From NCBI RefSeq assembly GCF_000417875.1, contig NW_006920877.1:350825-414824 (forward strand): a stretch of 64,000 nt of DNA, written 5' to 3'. The position numbers and the translations under genes are program-made. Below, one piece after another: positions 1 through 12,000 of the stretch; position 1 is the stretch's first letter; every line of letters begins with the position of its first letter. The notes under the pieces were generated by a model. It was not told the origin of the DNA. It was given only the letters and a program-made list of their open reading frames with translations, and made no database searches. Origin of the DNA: Pseudozyma flocculosa PF-1 (Eukaryota; Basidiomycota; Ustilaginomycetes; Ustilaginales; Ustilaginaceae).

Positions 1-536
1 CCTCCGTTATGAATCGGAGACGGCCCGTCCCGAAGCGGCACGGCTCGGCGCGGCTCGGCCCGAGTTGGCGCGGGGCGCAGAACGCCAGGCAACCAAGGCG
101 GGCCAAGGCCGTGCGGGCGCCCTGCATCCGCAAATCTTGCGCTTGGTCCCTCCTCTGTCCTTTTGACCGGAAGTGCGCGGGCGTCTGTACGTGTGTGGGT
201 CTGCAAACTATGTAGCCTGCCTGTAGGTTTGGCCGGAGCTAAAGAAGGGGACGGGGCGTACAGAAGAGGGGGCAATGAGGCGCAGATAGAGCCAGAGAAG
301 AACAGATGAAGCCGTGGCTGTCCAGTCGACCACAGTGCACCGCAGGGAGGCCTAGGCAGGTGGGGTGCCAGCATCTACGCCCCGCGTCTGCGCTCGACCT
401 TTGACAATCGATCCGCCCTGCTGGTCTGTTCATCCGTCGTCTCGAGCCGCTAAGCGTACTCTCCTCTTCACTCCCACCACCATCGCCGCCACACGCGCAT
501 ACGTACATAGCTCGGCCAAGCGCCGCGACAAGATTT
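1..536. other. 5' flank of the PARP-type zinc finger gene; no gene seen
   Basis: This stretch precedes the first gene. It contains only short, arginine- and serine-rich open frames without protein-like character. GCCAGGC/GGCCAAGG words (around 80-110 and 560-570) resemble those in other promoter intervals of this window. The region probably holds the promoter and 5' leader of the gene starting at 537 or 621, but no TATA element could be assigned. Confidence 0.4.
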
Positions 537-3500
537 TTGGCCACAGAAAGCGAGCAGACAGGCCAGGCCGGCAACCGGTGCAAGCTCTGGCGACGCCGAA
601 GACGGCGACGACGACGAGGGATGACTTCGCCATCGCAAAGTTCGAGCTTCCGGGCGGGCTGGCCGAGCGTGTCCCCTTCGCCTCCGCTGTCGCCCTCGTT
701 GGCCTTCTACTCGGCCTCTGCCAGGTCGTGCAAGCGGTTCGACGAGGTCGGAGACGTCTATTTGTCCAGTCGAGCGCAAGACGGCGATGCTCGGGCGATC
801 TTGTCGGATTCGTTCTTGAACGCAGCAGAGGAAGAGGCAAGGACGGATCGCCGCCACACGATCGATACGGCACTTACAGCGACTAGGGGAGCTGCCAACA
901 GAGCCAAGGGCGGGGCGCGGGAAAAGGAGGCGAACAAAGACATGATGCAGGCGGTGGTGGGGCGACGAGAAGGAGCAAATGAGGCAGACGAGAGAGCGCA
1001 TCACTTGCTCGTAGCCGCCTTCGAAGCCGCGGCGCTGGCCGTCGAGGCACCTGTCGCGGATAGCAGCGCGCAGAGCAGACCTCGCCACGCTACAGCGGGC
1101 TGGCCAGCATCAGCAGCCTCATGGCCCATGCCGATGTCGAGCCACAGCAGCAACCAGCCATCAGTCAGAGCGGCGCACGAACCACCGCGCGCTGGCCAGT
1201 CGGCGGGCCACCCGCGCCGCGTCCCCGCCCAGACCCCAGCCCCAGCCCAAGCCCCAGCCCCAGCCCGAGCCCCAGCCCTAGCCTTCCTGGCCTCCGTCCC
1301 TCGGCCTGGGGAAGGAGCGCAGCAGCGGCCAGACGCTCGGCCTGGCCCGATGACGGCTTTTCCGCCGCAGCCGGGCCAGCAGGCCTCTCGACCCTCGTTC
1401 GCCGGCCCTTCCTCGTCGCCATCGACACCGCCTCTGGAGCTCCCACCGCGTCCGCTGCTCATCCCAGCCCGCGCCTCTCTCGCCACACAACGCCACCCTA
1501 TTCGTTCAGCTCCGCATCCGCCTCCTTCATGCCCCACCACCACCACCATCGTACTCACCACCAACAACAGCACCACCACCAGCGCTACCGACGATACACC
1601 CACTACCACCGCGACTACCACCCAGGCATCCGCCGGCGGCTGCTCGACGTCTACGACGGCTGCCGCGACCTCTTCGTGTTCCTCTTCTTCTTCCTCTGCT
1701 TCCTGCCCCTTGTCCGGGTCCGATCGCGAGGCATCCTCCCTCGCCGACGAAGAGGAGCTTGGGGAGGAGGAGACGACGACGAGTCTGAGTGAGGACGACG
1801 ACGACGACGACGAGGACCTCTTCGACGACGAGTACCTCGAAGTGCCTTCGTCGGCTCGAAAGACTAGGGAGAGGACGAATGGATGGGAGTGGGTGCGGCG
1901 AAGCAGCGTCAGCCGCGAACACGCACGGGTAGGAACCACGCCGTCGACCAAAGTGCAGGCCATCGCAACAAGATCCAGGTCTGCTTCGGTCTCGGCGGCC
2001 AGGGCTTCGTCCTCGGTCACTGCAAACGCACAACAGAGCCAGAGCGCAGCGCCGGATGGCTCGAGCAGGACGAGAACTCGGTCGGCCACCCTGGCCTCCC
2101 GTGGCGTCGCGATCGCTGAGCCCTTGATCCCGCCTCCGACGTCCAAGGCAGCCCCCACGACCGCCACGGCGACACCCGCAGGCTCCAAGGTCAAGCTGCC
2201 ATCGAAGTTCGCCCCGATCCGTCTCCCTCTGCGACCTCCTAGCCGCTTCCACCGCAGCGAAACGCCACCGGCACCGCCATCCTCGCTCCTGCGCGCCGCT
2301 CAGCGGAAGCGTAGCATCAACGAGCGGGGCCGCGTCGCCATGCGCAGGTCTGATCCTAGGCCGTCCTCGGAGGACGGCGACGGCAGGGAGACGAGCTCCA
2401 GCAAGGGCAAAGCAAGGAGCCAGTCCGGCGACGACGACAACGAACGGAGGGCGCGTCGTGACGAGGATCAGCGAGCAGGAGAGGAAGCAGAGGACACGGA
2501 CGAGGAGATCGAGGAAGACGAAGACGACGACGGAGCGTTTGTCGTCAACAAGCGAAAGTGCGCAAGGACCGAAGACGGCAGGGTCTGGACCGTCTCGCCG
2601 AACCGTGAGTTGCTGTGCGAGATGAGGCGACCGAGGACGTATGGGCTCGGACGAGATTGACGCTCTCGCCACCGCTTCCCTGCCGGCAGTCAATTTGGTC
2701 CTGCTCGAGCTGACGCCGTACGCCAGGGCAACGCTCTGCAAGGTGCGTCGTCCTCTTCGCCTGGAGCCCCCTTTGCGCCGCTCCCGATTAGCCTGCTTCG
2801 TGCGTGCAGCAGACGCGCTGACCCAACCCTCCTCATCGCCGCTGCCGACCTCGTCGATACTCGCAGAAGTGCAACCAACAGATCCCGCCGTGCACCTACC
2901 GGATCCAGATCACGCACGGAGCCAACGAGCAGAAGACGCGGGGACCGCCGACGGGCGAGAGGCGCAAGTGGCACGTCTCGTGCTATGAGTCCGAGTACGC
3001 GCTCGAGAACCCGAACCGGATGCGGCTGTTTTTCCCGTCGTCCAACTTTGTCGACGACACGGCGCTCGAGCTCGTGGCCAACTGGTGCCGCGTCCGCAAC
3101 GGCCTGCCGCCCCTCACCCGCCAGCAGATGGCCTACGCCGCTTGGGGCGACGAGGCCGACTCCAAGGCCCACGCCAAGTGGTGGGAGGAGCCGGCGTGCT
3201 TTGTCTACACGAGCAACGTCCACCTCTCGCGCCACGGCGGCAAAAGGGTCAAGAAGAGCAGGAAGCTCAACGACATCGACATCTGCGAAGTGTCGAGCAC
3301 CGAGACGCTGACGCAGCTGCTGCGCAGGATCAAGAACGTGCCCAAGCGCTTCTCGCCGGGGCAGTGAGTAGCCGTCGCACGCCCCCTTTGCCGCCATCGC
3401 CGTGCCGGCGTCGTAGACTTGAAGGGCGTCTCGGTATTGACACTAGCTTCGTCCGCCCCTCGGGCCCTCTGACAGCCCACTGCGCAAGCTGATGCCCGCC

Positions 3501-3569
3501 ACGTCGCCCGTACCGGGCTTCCTCAGGCTGGGAGGCGTCACCGAGTTCGATCAGTGGTACCGGGTATGA
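537..3569 (+). CDS. Disordered protein with a C-terminal PARP-type zinc finger; family unknown
   Basis: Four exons: up to 2604, 2690-2742, 2867-3363 and 3476-3569. All three introns (85, 124 and 112 bp) keep phase. The start is either 537 (903 aa) or 621 (875 aa); 621 avoids an Arg-rich run and is preferred. The first 670 residues are low complexity: Ser/Thr/Pro-rich, a PAPAPAQ hexamer-coded repeat near 1223-1280, and acidic runs near 1795-1830 and 2500-2535. Splicing at 2742/2867 joins LCK to KCNQQI. This makes C-x2-C (residues 678 and 681, counted from 621) followed after 33 residues by H-x2-C (715 and 718), close to the PARP zinc-finger spacing known to bind DNA breaks. A conserved-looking tail of about 150 residues follows (WWEEPACFVYTSN, LTQLLRRIKNVPKRF). 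No PARP catalytic domain is present. Nuclear DNA binding is inferred; S. pombe has small PARP-finger proteins, but orthology is untested. Confidence 0.7.
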
Positions 3570-3621
3570 TGTAGCGGGTGACCATCGACGCAGCTGGTCC
3601 CGACCCCGTCTCCCCTCTCCT

Positions 3622-6600
3622 CTAGCACCGCTCAAAGACGCGGTACAGATCCGGCAAGTTGGCGACCTGCACAACATCCCTGTCGAGGAGCGACTTGGGC
3701 GGCGCAAAGCGGCCGACGCTGGCCACCATGCTGGCGAACCACCGGTGCTGGACCTCCCACTTGGTCTTCTCCCTCAGCCGGCGATGCTCTGCCCGCGCCG
3801 CCGCCGCCGCCGCTTCGTCGCCATCGTCTTCGTTGCGCTCGCCTCCGCCCTGGTTGTCGGGTGCGAGTGGCAGCGGCGTGTCGGGGAGGCAGGCAAAGGC
3901 GAGCTCCCTCGCAAAAGTCTCGAAGCACGCCTTCTCGTCCTCCCAGTCGACCATGGGGCCCAGCCGCGCCAAAAAGGCCGGCAGGCGCTCGAGCGAAATC
4001 GTACCCGCCATTGTTGCTTCGCTGCCAGCGTCGTTGCCGGGTTCGTCGGCGTCGCCCCTGGACGCCGTGGTCGTGTGCGTGGGAGGCAGCAGCGTCGGGA
4101 TGCTGAGCAGCGTTCCGGCCTCGGCGTCGATGCCGAGCGAGAAGTACTCGTCGAGCATCTCGGCGTGCTCGATGAGGGTGCTTGCGATCTTCTGCCGTTG
4201 CGTTTGTTGTCGGAGGGGTGTTGTGTGTGTGCGACAGGGCGAGAGGGAGAGGGAGGTTAAGACGTGGACGAGACAGAGTACGAGGCGACGAACAAGGGAG
4301 ACCACGTAACGCACCTTGACCATCTGCTCGCGGTCTGGGCCTTTGACCGGGACGTCCGGCTCGCAATCGAGGCCTATCCGGATGAGCTCCTCGATCGAAG
4401 GTGGCGGGTCGAGTTTGATGCGCTTGAGACTGCCAAACTGGCGGATGACGAGCTGGTACGCAAACTCCTCGCTGTTGCCAAGCGGACCAATAGAGGACAG
4501 GGACGCAACGCACGGTCACGGCTCGTCAGACTCGTCGCTCCCAGATCCGTGGAGCACGCACGCAAACGGTCGACGCAGAGAGAGAGGAGACCCACATGAA
4601 AGCGGCATGCCCGACGAGGTAGAGCCGCGTCTCGTGCTGCAGCAGGCTGAGGGAGCGGTCGAGGTCGGCGACGCCGACAAAGCTGTGGTTGTGCACAATG
4701 TCGGCGAGGCCGCCGTGCCTGCGCTTCTGGATCTCGGCGCGCAGCTCGCGCACAGAGGTGAGGGCAATGTCCGACTCCGGGATCCGCGTCGTGCGTCGCT
4801 TCTTGCGCCCCGACGGCCGCACACCCGCTCCGTCCTCGATGGCGCTGCTGTCGTCGAGGTGCGAGGAAGGCTGATCTTTTTCCCCATCGACGGTCGGTGC
4901 ATCGGTCGACATGGCCGCGTCCACCTGCCGCTTGCTGTTCCTGAGCGAGGGAGGCTGCTGCTGCAAAGACGAGGAGGAGCCAAACATCGAGTCGAGCGTG
5001 CGCGACCGCGCATCGACGCGGACCATGTGCTGCGGATAGCCCTTCTGGAGCGACGGCGGCAGGCTCTTGTCGGCGAACGCCACTGCCCGCTTGGCGCCGA
5101 CGGGCGTCGTGGTGGAAGCGGAGACGGCGTCGTCGAGGGCATCGCGACGCTCTTGATCGTCATACGGCGTCTCCTGACCATCCGGTGCGCGGTTGCCAGC
5201 CTCGTCGCGGTCGCGGTCTCGGCTCTTGATCGGACGCGATGGGTCAGGCGCACCGGGCAAAAGCGCCTGGCTGAACTGGAACGTCCGGCTCGCGTTGGCA
5301 CCCGCGAGGCAGGTCTGAGCGTGGACGCAGATGGCCTCGACAATCTCCTCCTCGTCGAGAAAGTGCACCTCCTTTTTGGTCGGGTGGACGTTGACATCGA
5401 CGTTCTCCGGTCGGATGTCGAGCGAGATGTAGATCCACGGGTGACCACCTTTTGGCAACAGCGTCGCGTAGAGTGCCTCGAGGGAGCGTTTGAGGAGCGG
5501 GCAGTCGACCAGTCGATCTATGCAGCAGGCAATGGAGACGAGGGTACGACGTCGCCCAACGGTGTCAACGCTGCCGAGCTCTTCCCGCAGCGCCGTGCAC
5601 ATCCGGGGTCTGCCACGGCCAACCGTACTCACTGTTGATGAAGCAAAGCATGGTCGAGCGCTTGCTGCTCCAGTTGGCTCCGCTGATCCAGCCCTGGCAG
5701 CGAAAGGCGTACCTCTCGTCCTCCATCGGCTTGAGCTCGATCAGTTCGCGGGCCACCGCGTTACCGTGGAGCATACGGATGGCGTCGAGCGTCGTGTTGG
5801 TGGCCGAGGCGGGCGTGTTGAGGTCGGTCACGTTGGATCCAGCCTTGCGGCACGAGAACCCGATCCCGCGGCCGCCGTAGTGCACGGCGTACTTGGCGGC
5901 GACATCAAGCGCTCGGTTGTACTCGTCCGCGCCGCTCTTGAGCGCGCGCCTGCGCTGCGGCACGTTGAAGAAGAGGTCCTCGGCCGAGATGAGGGTACCG
6001 TCGGTGCCGGCGCACTGGCGCGGCGCAGACGACTGGCCCGGCTTGGGCGGGGCCAATGCGCCCGACGAGTAGTAGGCTCTGCAGGGCGTTGGTGACGGAG
6101 CGGCAGACGACGAGGGGGGAGCGAGGTTAGCTGGCGGCGAGGGCAATATGGAGCTGCCTATGCTGCAACGCGACCCACTTGTAGGCGCAATCCTGGTCCT
6201 TTGTCTTGCTGACGACGCTCATCGATGCGCTGACGTAGCTGATGCTGGCGAGGGCCTCGCCGCGAAAGCCAAAAGTCGTCATCTTGGAGAGGTCGGAAAA
6301 GTCGCGGAGCTTGGACGTGGCAAATCGCTCGCAGAGGAGCGGCAGGTCGGTGTGCTGTGTGGATTGAGGGCGGGTACGGTGAGGGCAAGCGGGCGCGTCA
6401 GCTGAGCGCGGGACCGACTGACCAACAATGTGCGAGTGCGGAGGGCGGCGGGGCTGGACCTACCCTGATGCCGGAGCCGTTGTCCTGTATCTGGAGCAGC
6501 TTTACGCCGCCGTCTTTGAGGGTGATCTTGATCATGGTTGCGCCGGCATCGAGGCTGTTTTCAATGAGCTCCTTGAGGGCGTTGGCGGGACGGTGGATGA

Positions 6601-6878
6601 TCTGCGCGGGTCAAGGTGTTCAGGGTCAGTCTGAGGCCGCCTGGTCCATTGCAACCACCACAAAGAATGGCATGCTCACCTCTCCGGCAGCGATTCGGTT
6701 GACGACGCTCTCCTCGAGCCTCTGTGGTGGCGGGGAGCGGGGAGCGGCAGGGAGGCGGATATCAGCAGGCGCGGTCGAGGCCGTCTAGTCGAGCAATCAG
6801 GAATTTCGCGGGGCGTACCTTGATGGGACGGTACCGGGACGACTGAGCGGCCGGATCGAGGTCGTCGTGGTCGGCCAT
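3622..6878 (-). CDS. MLH1: DNA mismatch repair protein MLH1 (MutL homologue)
   Basis: Eight exons on the minus strand: 6878-6819, 6721-6680, 6601-6464, 6354-6179, 6078-5633, 5517-4596, 4471-4315 and 4191-3622, all phase-consistent, giving 836 aa (yeast 769, human 756). The N-terminal GHKL ATPase motifs are clear: [16 protein letters not shown], then CERFATSKL and [19 protein letters not shown]. The transducer domain contains [15 protein letters not shown]. The middle linker (Ser/Arg-rich, about residues 340-540) is longer than usual. The C-terminal dimerisation domain ends in FERC, the conserved MLH1 terminus that completes the PMS1/PMS2 endonuclease site. MLH1 pairs with PMS1 (MutL-alpha) or MLH3 in the nucleus for mismatch repair and meiotic crossing-over. 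It shares a 430 bp divergent promoter with the Dpb3-like gene. Most junctions lie in conserved blocks, so the model is secure. Confidence 0.95.
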
Positions 6879-7308
6879 GGCGGATCGAGCGCTAGGTCGC
6901 GGAATGCGGGTGGCGTCGTGGTCGAGGGGCAAGCTAACAAAAGCTGAGCCCGTGGCGTCGGCAAGTGGGGCGGGTCAAGCCTGCACCTTGCCTTGCTCTT
7001 CCAAAGTCACACCCAGAGCGTCCAAGTGGAGGAGGCGCCTGCCTGCCTGGTGTGCTGTTGGCCCTGCCCTGTCTGGCCTGGCCTGGCCGGCCTTTCCGGG
7101 GCGGAAGCGAAAAAGAGCATGCGCCTTCAGGCTCGCTGGCAGGCCAGGCTCGGCTTCAGGCGCGTGTCGCGTAGACGAGCGCGGCCGGGGCCGCTGGCCA
7201 AGGCGCAGTCTGGTTGACCAACAGTCCGGAGACTGGCCGACCTGTCGTCCTACCCTCGACCATCACCCGGCCCCTGCTCCCACCTCGCCACACACCAACT
7301 CGCTCACC
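6879..7308. promoter_or_regulatory. Divergent promoter between MLH1 and the Dpb3-like gene
   Basis: The two start codons are 430 bp apart and point away from each other, so both transcripts must start here. The interval carries repeated GCCTGCC, TGGCCTGGCC and CAGGCCAGGC words (about 7025-7160), the same word family found in other promoter intervals of this window. No TATA box is evident. Co-regulation of two DNA replication/repair genes is inferred, not shown. Confidence 0.55.
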
Positions 7309-8546
7309 ATGTCGCAAGAACGGCAAAGAAGCTCGGCAACTCCGCAAGACACACTCTCGGACGCGAATGGCCACAACAACGACACCGATGTCGTCGCAAC
7401 AGCCCCAGACGAGCAGCAGCAGCAGCATGGCGAGGCCGAGCAGCCAAAGAAGAAGAAAAAGGCAGCCTCCGCCTCCAAGCCCGGATCCAGCGGCACCAAG
7501 CGCCAGCGCGGCACGTCGACCCTGCCCACGGCCCGCGTACAGCGCATCATCAAGGCCGACCGCGACGTCGACATCTGCTCGCGCGAGGCCACCTTTCTCA
7601 TTTCGGCCGCCACAGAGCTCTTTGTCAAGAAGTTCGTCGACGAGGCCTACACCAACGCCCGTCTCGACAAGAGAAAGGTCGTCAGCTACAAGGACATGTG
7701 TACGTACAGCACGGGGGCCCACCCACAGCGGCGAGGCGCGAGTCCTCGTCGTCCGTCCATTTCCACTCACCTTGTCGGCCATGCCCCCTGCTGTCCTGAT
7801 CCTTTCCCCTGTGCAGCAAAAGCGGTGCAGCAAAACGACTACCTCGACTTTCTCAAAGGTGCGCACACTGCTGCTCCTCTGCAGAGGCCAAGTCCCACGA
7901 CACGCCGGCTGACCCATCTCGCACCTCTTGTCCCTTCTGCCTTGGCCGGTCCTTCTTTCGCACAGAGGCGGTCCCGACGCCTCTTACCCTTTCAGCCGCG
8001 CTGGCAGAGCGAGAGGCAAAGATGACGCAGATCGCCGACATGGAGGCGGCCATTCTCGCAGGGACGCTCAACGAGGACGGCTCCGACGACGACGGCGGCG
8101 GCGGCGGCGGCCGTGGTGGCAGTGGCAGCGGTGGTCGCGGCAAGGCACGAGACGACGACGACGAGGGCGACGACGGTGCGGGAGACGAGGCCATGGCAGA
8201 CGCACCCGCTCCCGTGCAACGGCCCGCCAAAAAGGTCAAGGCCAAGTCGAAATCGGCGGCATCAAAGGCCGCCGCGGCCAGCGATGCGGCAGACGAACCG
8301 CGCAGGGACAAAAGCCCGGTCAAGAGGACGGCCAGGCAGAGCGCGGCGGCCCTCGCTGCCGAGGCGAGGGCATCCGCTTCCCCGGCCAAGGCAGACCACG
8401 CAGGTGACCAGGACGAGTCGGAGTCCGACGACCAGGATGAGCAAGGCGACGGCACGGCGGACGCGGCAAGAGCCGTCGAGGATGGCGACGAGGAGATGGA
8501 GGATGCGCCCCAAGGCGCGTCAGAGGAGATCCGGACGCCGCAGTAG
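7309..8546 (+). CDS. Dpb3/POLE4/CHRAC1-like histone-fold protein
   Basis: Three exons: 7309-7699, 7817-7858 and 7966-8546, phase-consistent, 337 aa. After a polar N-terminus with a Gln run and a KKKKK patch, the histone fold spans about residues 66-155: LPTARVQRIIKADRDV, then REATFLISAATELFVKKFVD, then KVVSYKDMSKAVQQNDYLDF across the splice. This pattern matches NF-YC/CBF-type subunits of DNA polymerase epsilon (Dpb3/POLE4) and of the CHRAC remodeller. They heterodimerise with Dpb4/POLE3 to bind DNA and pass histones at replication forks. The C-terminal 180 residues are acidic and low complexity (Gly runs, DDDDEGDD, ending EEIRTPQ), unusually long for Dpb3. Polymerase-epsilon and CHRAC subunits cannot be separated from sequence alone. 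The TFIID/NC2-alpha family is a less likely alternative. Confidence 0.85.
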
Positions 8547-8553
8547 CCGGCAC

Positions 8554-8592
<39 letters not shown>

Positions 8593-9081
8593 GCCCAGAG
8601 TGCGTCGCGGCAATCGAGCAGCGATGCCCATCCACGTCCTGGCGACATGAACGTCCTGGCTGTGCGAGTGTGGTTTGCGGATGACGACGAGGACAAAGGA
8701 AAGGTCTAGCGGCGGGATGGCCCGTGTAAACATGGAGCGTACGTTGGTGGCGGCGACATCGACGACGACGACGGCAGCGCGCGAAATGGGGTGACCCGAT
8801 TGACCAGAGATACAGGGAGAGGGAGTGGGGGGTCGGGAAGCCCGGTGGGTGGCTGCCGTTGCAAGGAGCGAGGACGGGAACCAGGGAGCGACAGTGGAAG
8901 AGAGAGGAAGGAGAGGAGGGGACGAGGCCGGAGCAGGGAGCGACGAGGTGGGAACGACAAAGGCGACTAGATCCAGGGTGACGGTCGACGTGACGGCAGG
9001 GGCGAGGGCGCATATGGACAAGGGTGGCGAGGCAAGAGAGGGTGGACCGGGACCGGAACCGGGACAAGGGCGCTGGTGGCA
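8547..9081. other. Convergent 3' intergenic interval with a CAG tract
   Basis: This is the shared 3' region of the Dpb3-like gene (+) and the RhoGEF gene (-). Nine bases past the Dpb3-like stop codon begins a pure (CAG)12 tract. The rest is purine-rich on the plus strand (GGGAGAGGGAG-type runs, 8810-8950). No further gene is supported. Confidence 0.5.
8555..8590 (+). repeat. (CAG)12 microsatellite in the 3' UTR
   Basis: Twelve uninterrupted CAG triplets lie directly downstream of the Dpb3-like stop codon and outside any accepted coding frame. The tract is read in the sequence directly; its length is likely polymorphic between strains. Confidence 0.9.
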
Positions 9082-12000
9082 TCAGCGCATCTGCGTCTGC
9101 AGCGCCGTGCGGTCGCTGCCCTCGAGCAGCTGCCCAAACAGGCCTCCGGCCGACTCCTCGCTCCGCATCTGGAGCATGTAGACGATCCCCGTGCGGTTGC
9201 CCTGGTCCGAGAGCTCGACGGCGACGCCCACCTTGCCCACGCGCTCGACGCCGTCCGAGAGCACAATCGTCGAGATGAGCGTCTTGCGATCGTTTTCGAC
9301 CACCAGCTGCTTGTAGTCGTCGGGCAGGATGTGGTAGAGCTTGAGCCGGGCGTTGCCGAGCGACTTCCACTGGGCATGGCTTTGCTTGAGGTAGATCTTG
9401 CACCGCATCTGCGCCGAGACCGTGCTACGCGTCGGCCCGCGGTTCTTGCGCGTCGGGCTCGATGGCGGCGACGGGTCCTCGCCCCCATTGGGCGTCGGCA
9501 TGCCGGTCTTCATCATCTCGGACGGCAGCCTTGGCGCCGAAGACGATCCGAAGCTCGACACCGACCGCGAGCGTCCAAACGACCGCGAATGCTCGGCGCC
9601 ATCGTCCGAGTGCCCGTTGGATGACGATGCGCGGCTGGCGTCGCGCAGGTTGGGCGCCGAGGGTCGACGCAGCGGCTCGCGCGAGTGACCGGGGGGAGCC
9701 CCCAGCCCGGGGGATGGACTCCAACCCTTGCCATCCGCAGGCGGAGGGGGTGGCGGCGGCGGGCGCATCATGGAGCCGTTGGGCATCCCTGCTCGACCTC
9801 CGGGGGTCGGGCTTGGACCGCCGCGAGGGCTGGTGCCGTTGGCGTGCTGCGGCGGTGGTCCCGGTCCGTAAGGGGGTCGCGGCGGCGGCGGCCCTGCCAT
9901 GCCGTTGGGTGCGTTGGCCATCATCGGCGGACGACCCATGCTGGGGTAGCCGCCGGGTCCGACCGGTCCGTTGGGGCCCTGGCCCAGCCTCGTGGGTCCA
10001 AAGTTGGGACTGTTGTCTGGCGATAGCGTCGGCGTGGGGGACATGAGGCCAGCTGGGCGGATCGCAGAGCCCCCGGGTAGGGGTCCCGACGGCCTCGCTC
10101 CAAATGCCGAGTAGGAAGGGGAGGGGCCGGCAAACTGCGAAGGCGAGGGCGAACGAGGCGAGCCGTACGAGCCCGGACTGTTGAGCGGAGGGATGCGGAG
10201 GTCGGGCGAGCCGCTGGGAGCTTCCTTGGGGAACGACGCCACCGAGTTGAACGAAGTGTGCCGCCCGAGGCCGGATGCGACGGGAGAGTGGGGCGAGGCG
10301 GGCACGTTGATGTTGGGCGGCGGAGGCTGCCCGTTGGTGGGACCCTCTTGCGTCGAAGGCGTGACCGAGATCGAGGGTGAGAGCGCAGGGCTGGGCAGGG
10401 CGCTACCGGTGGCTCCGTTTGCGATCGGAGCAAGGCTGCTGCTGGTCTTGACCTTGAGCCCCACTGTCAGCGGCGGACGGAAACCGGACGGAAACAAGAG
10501 GAATCGGTACAGGCACAGGCACCAGGCGGGACAAGGAGTAGCGCAAGCGTCAGAAACCGTCCGCAAAAATCGCGCACCAGCCGACCAGGTTTCCCTGCTT
10601 CCCAGCGACTGGGCGAGCGGGCGACAACTTACTGCTCCCGGCGAACCTCTGACACTCTTCGAGGTGAGAAATCCAGTCTTCCTTGGCCTCGCGAGACTCG
10701 GTCGAGACAATCAGGCGCTCCTTTTTGAGGATGGTGATGGCCAGCACGTTGCCCTGACCGCCCAAGTCGGCCACGCGGAGGTGCTTGCCGGCCAACGGAG
10801 GATAGAGAAGCCACATGTCTGGGCTGGGCCCGGGCCCCGAGGACCGCTCGGCGCGCTCGCTCGGCGTCATCCTCTCGCAGACGAGGAAGAGGTCGGTGAG
10901 CAGGAAGATGTGGGCGCGGCGGATGGCGATCTCGCCGCCACCACTCGACGGCGTCAGGTGGATGACGACGTCGGCCGATTTGCGGAGCGACCGCTCAAAC
11001 GGCAGGTTTGGCGGCCGCATCTGCAGCTGGCACTTTTTGGGCTTCATGGTGAAGATGTCGAGGGTGCGGCTCGTGTCGAGGCGGCCCTCGAGGGCCTCGA
11101 TGGGCTGCGACATCGAGTCCGTCTTCGATGGACCGGCCATGCTGCGCACCTGCGACGTCACTGCGTCGACCGAGCTCGCCGCCTCAGAGCTGTTGTGCCG
11201 CGAGAAGTCCGGGCGGCTCGGCGATGCGGACGTCGAGCCACCCTCGAGGCGCCGTTCGGCGGCGAGCGGCGTCGGCGGACCGGTGTCACCGACGTGGCGA
11301 AGGGCCCCACTGCTGGGGCTGCCGGCGGGACTCAGGCCTTTCGATGCGAACGCGAAGGGCTTGTGCGAGGGCGAAAGCGGACCGTTGCCCTCAGACGCCG
11401 AAGTGGCCGAAGAGCCTCTGCCACGGGGCGAGGTCTCGGCGGTGGTGTTGCTCTCCGAGAGGGATCCATCGAGGCTGCCGCGGCCGCCGCCGGCCTCGTC
11501 GAGCACAGACATGGCCAGGCGCCGCTTTGACTTGTCGAGCAGGTCGTCGAGCTTGGCGTTGGCGCCCACCAGCAGCTTGTGGTCGCTGCGGCCCGGCTGC
11601 GTGCTCTTCAGCAAGCGCGAGTAGAGCTTCTTGTAGTACTTGAGCCGGATGTGGGGCAGCGCAAACAGCATGTCGAGCGTCCAGGGCTCGTTCGGGTCGC
11701 GCCTCCGGTCCGAGAACACCACCGGTGTGCCGTCGGCCTTGGTGGCGCCCGAAATCTCGCCGAGCAGCTCGGCCAGCCTCGGGTTGCTCTGCACCTTGGG
11801 CCACGAGTCAAAGTCGGCGAGGTAGCTTTCGCAGAACCGGGTGTAGGGCGCCTCGAGGTCGTCGATCCAGCGCATCAGCAGGTCGCCGAGCGCCTTGGGC
11901 GAAGACGGGTTGGGACCGATCTCCTTGAGCGCCTTGAGGAACGACCGATTGACCCGGTAGATGGCCTCGGTGCACCGGAACATGGCATCGAGCTCCGGCG

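Noticed and set aside
1223..1280. CCAGCC/CCAGCCCC hexamer repeat as a possible mobile element end
   Set aside because: It is in frame in the first gene and encodes a Pro-Ala repeat typical of disordered protein regions.
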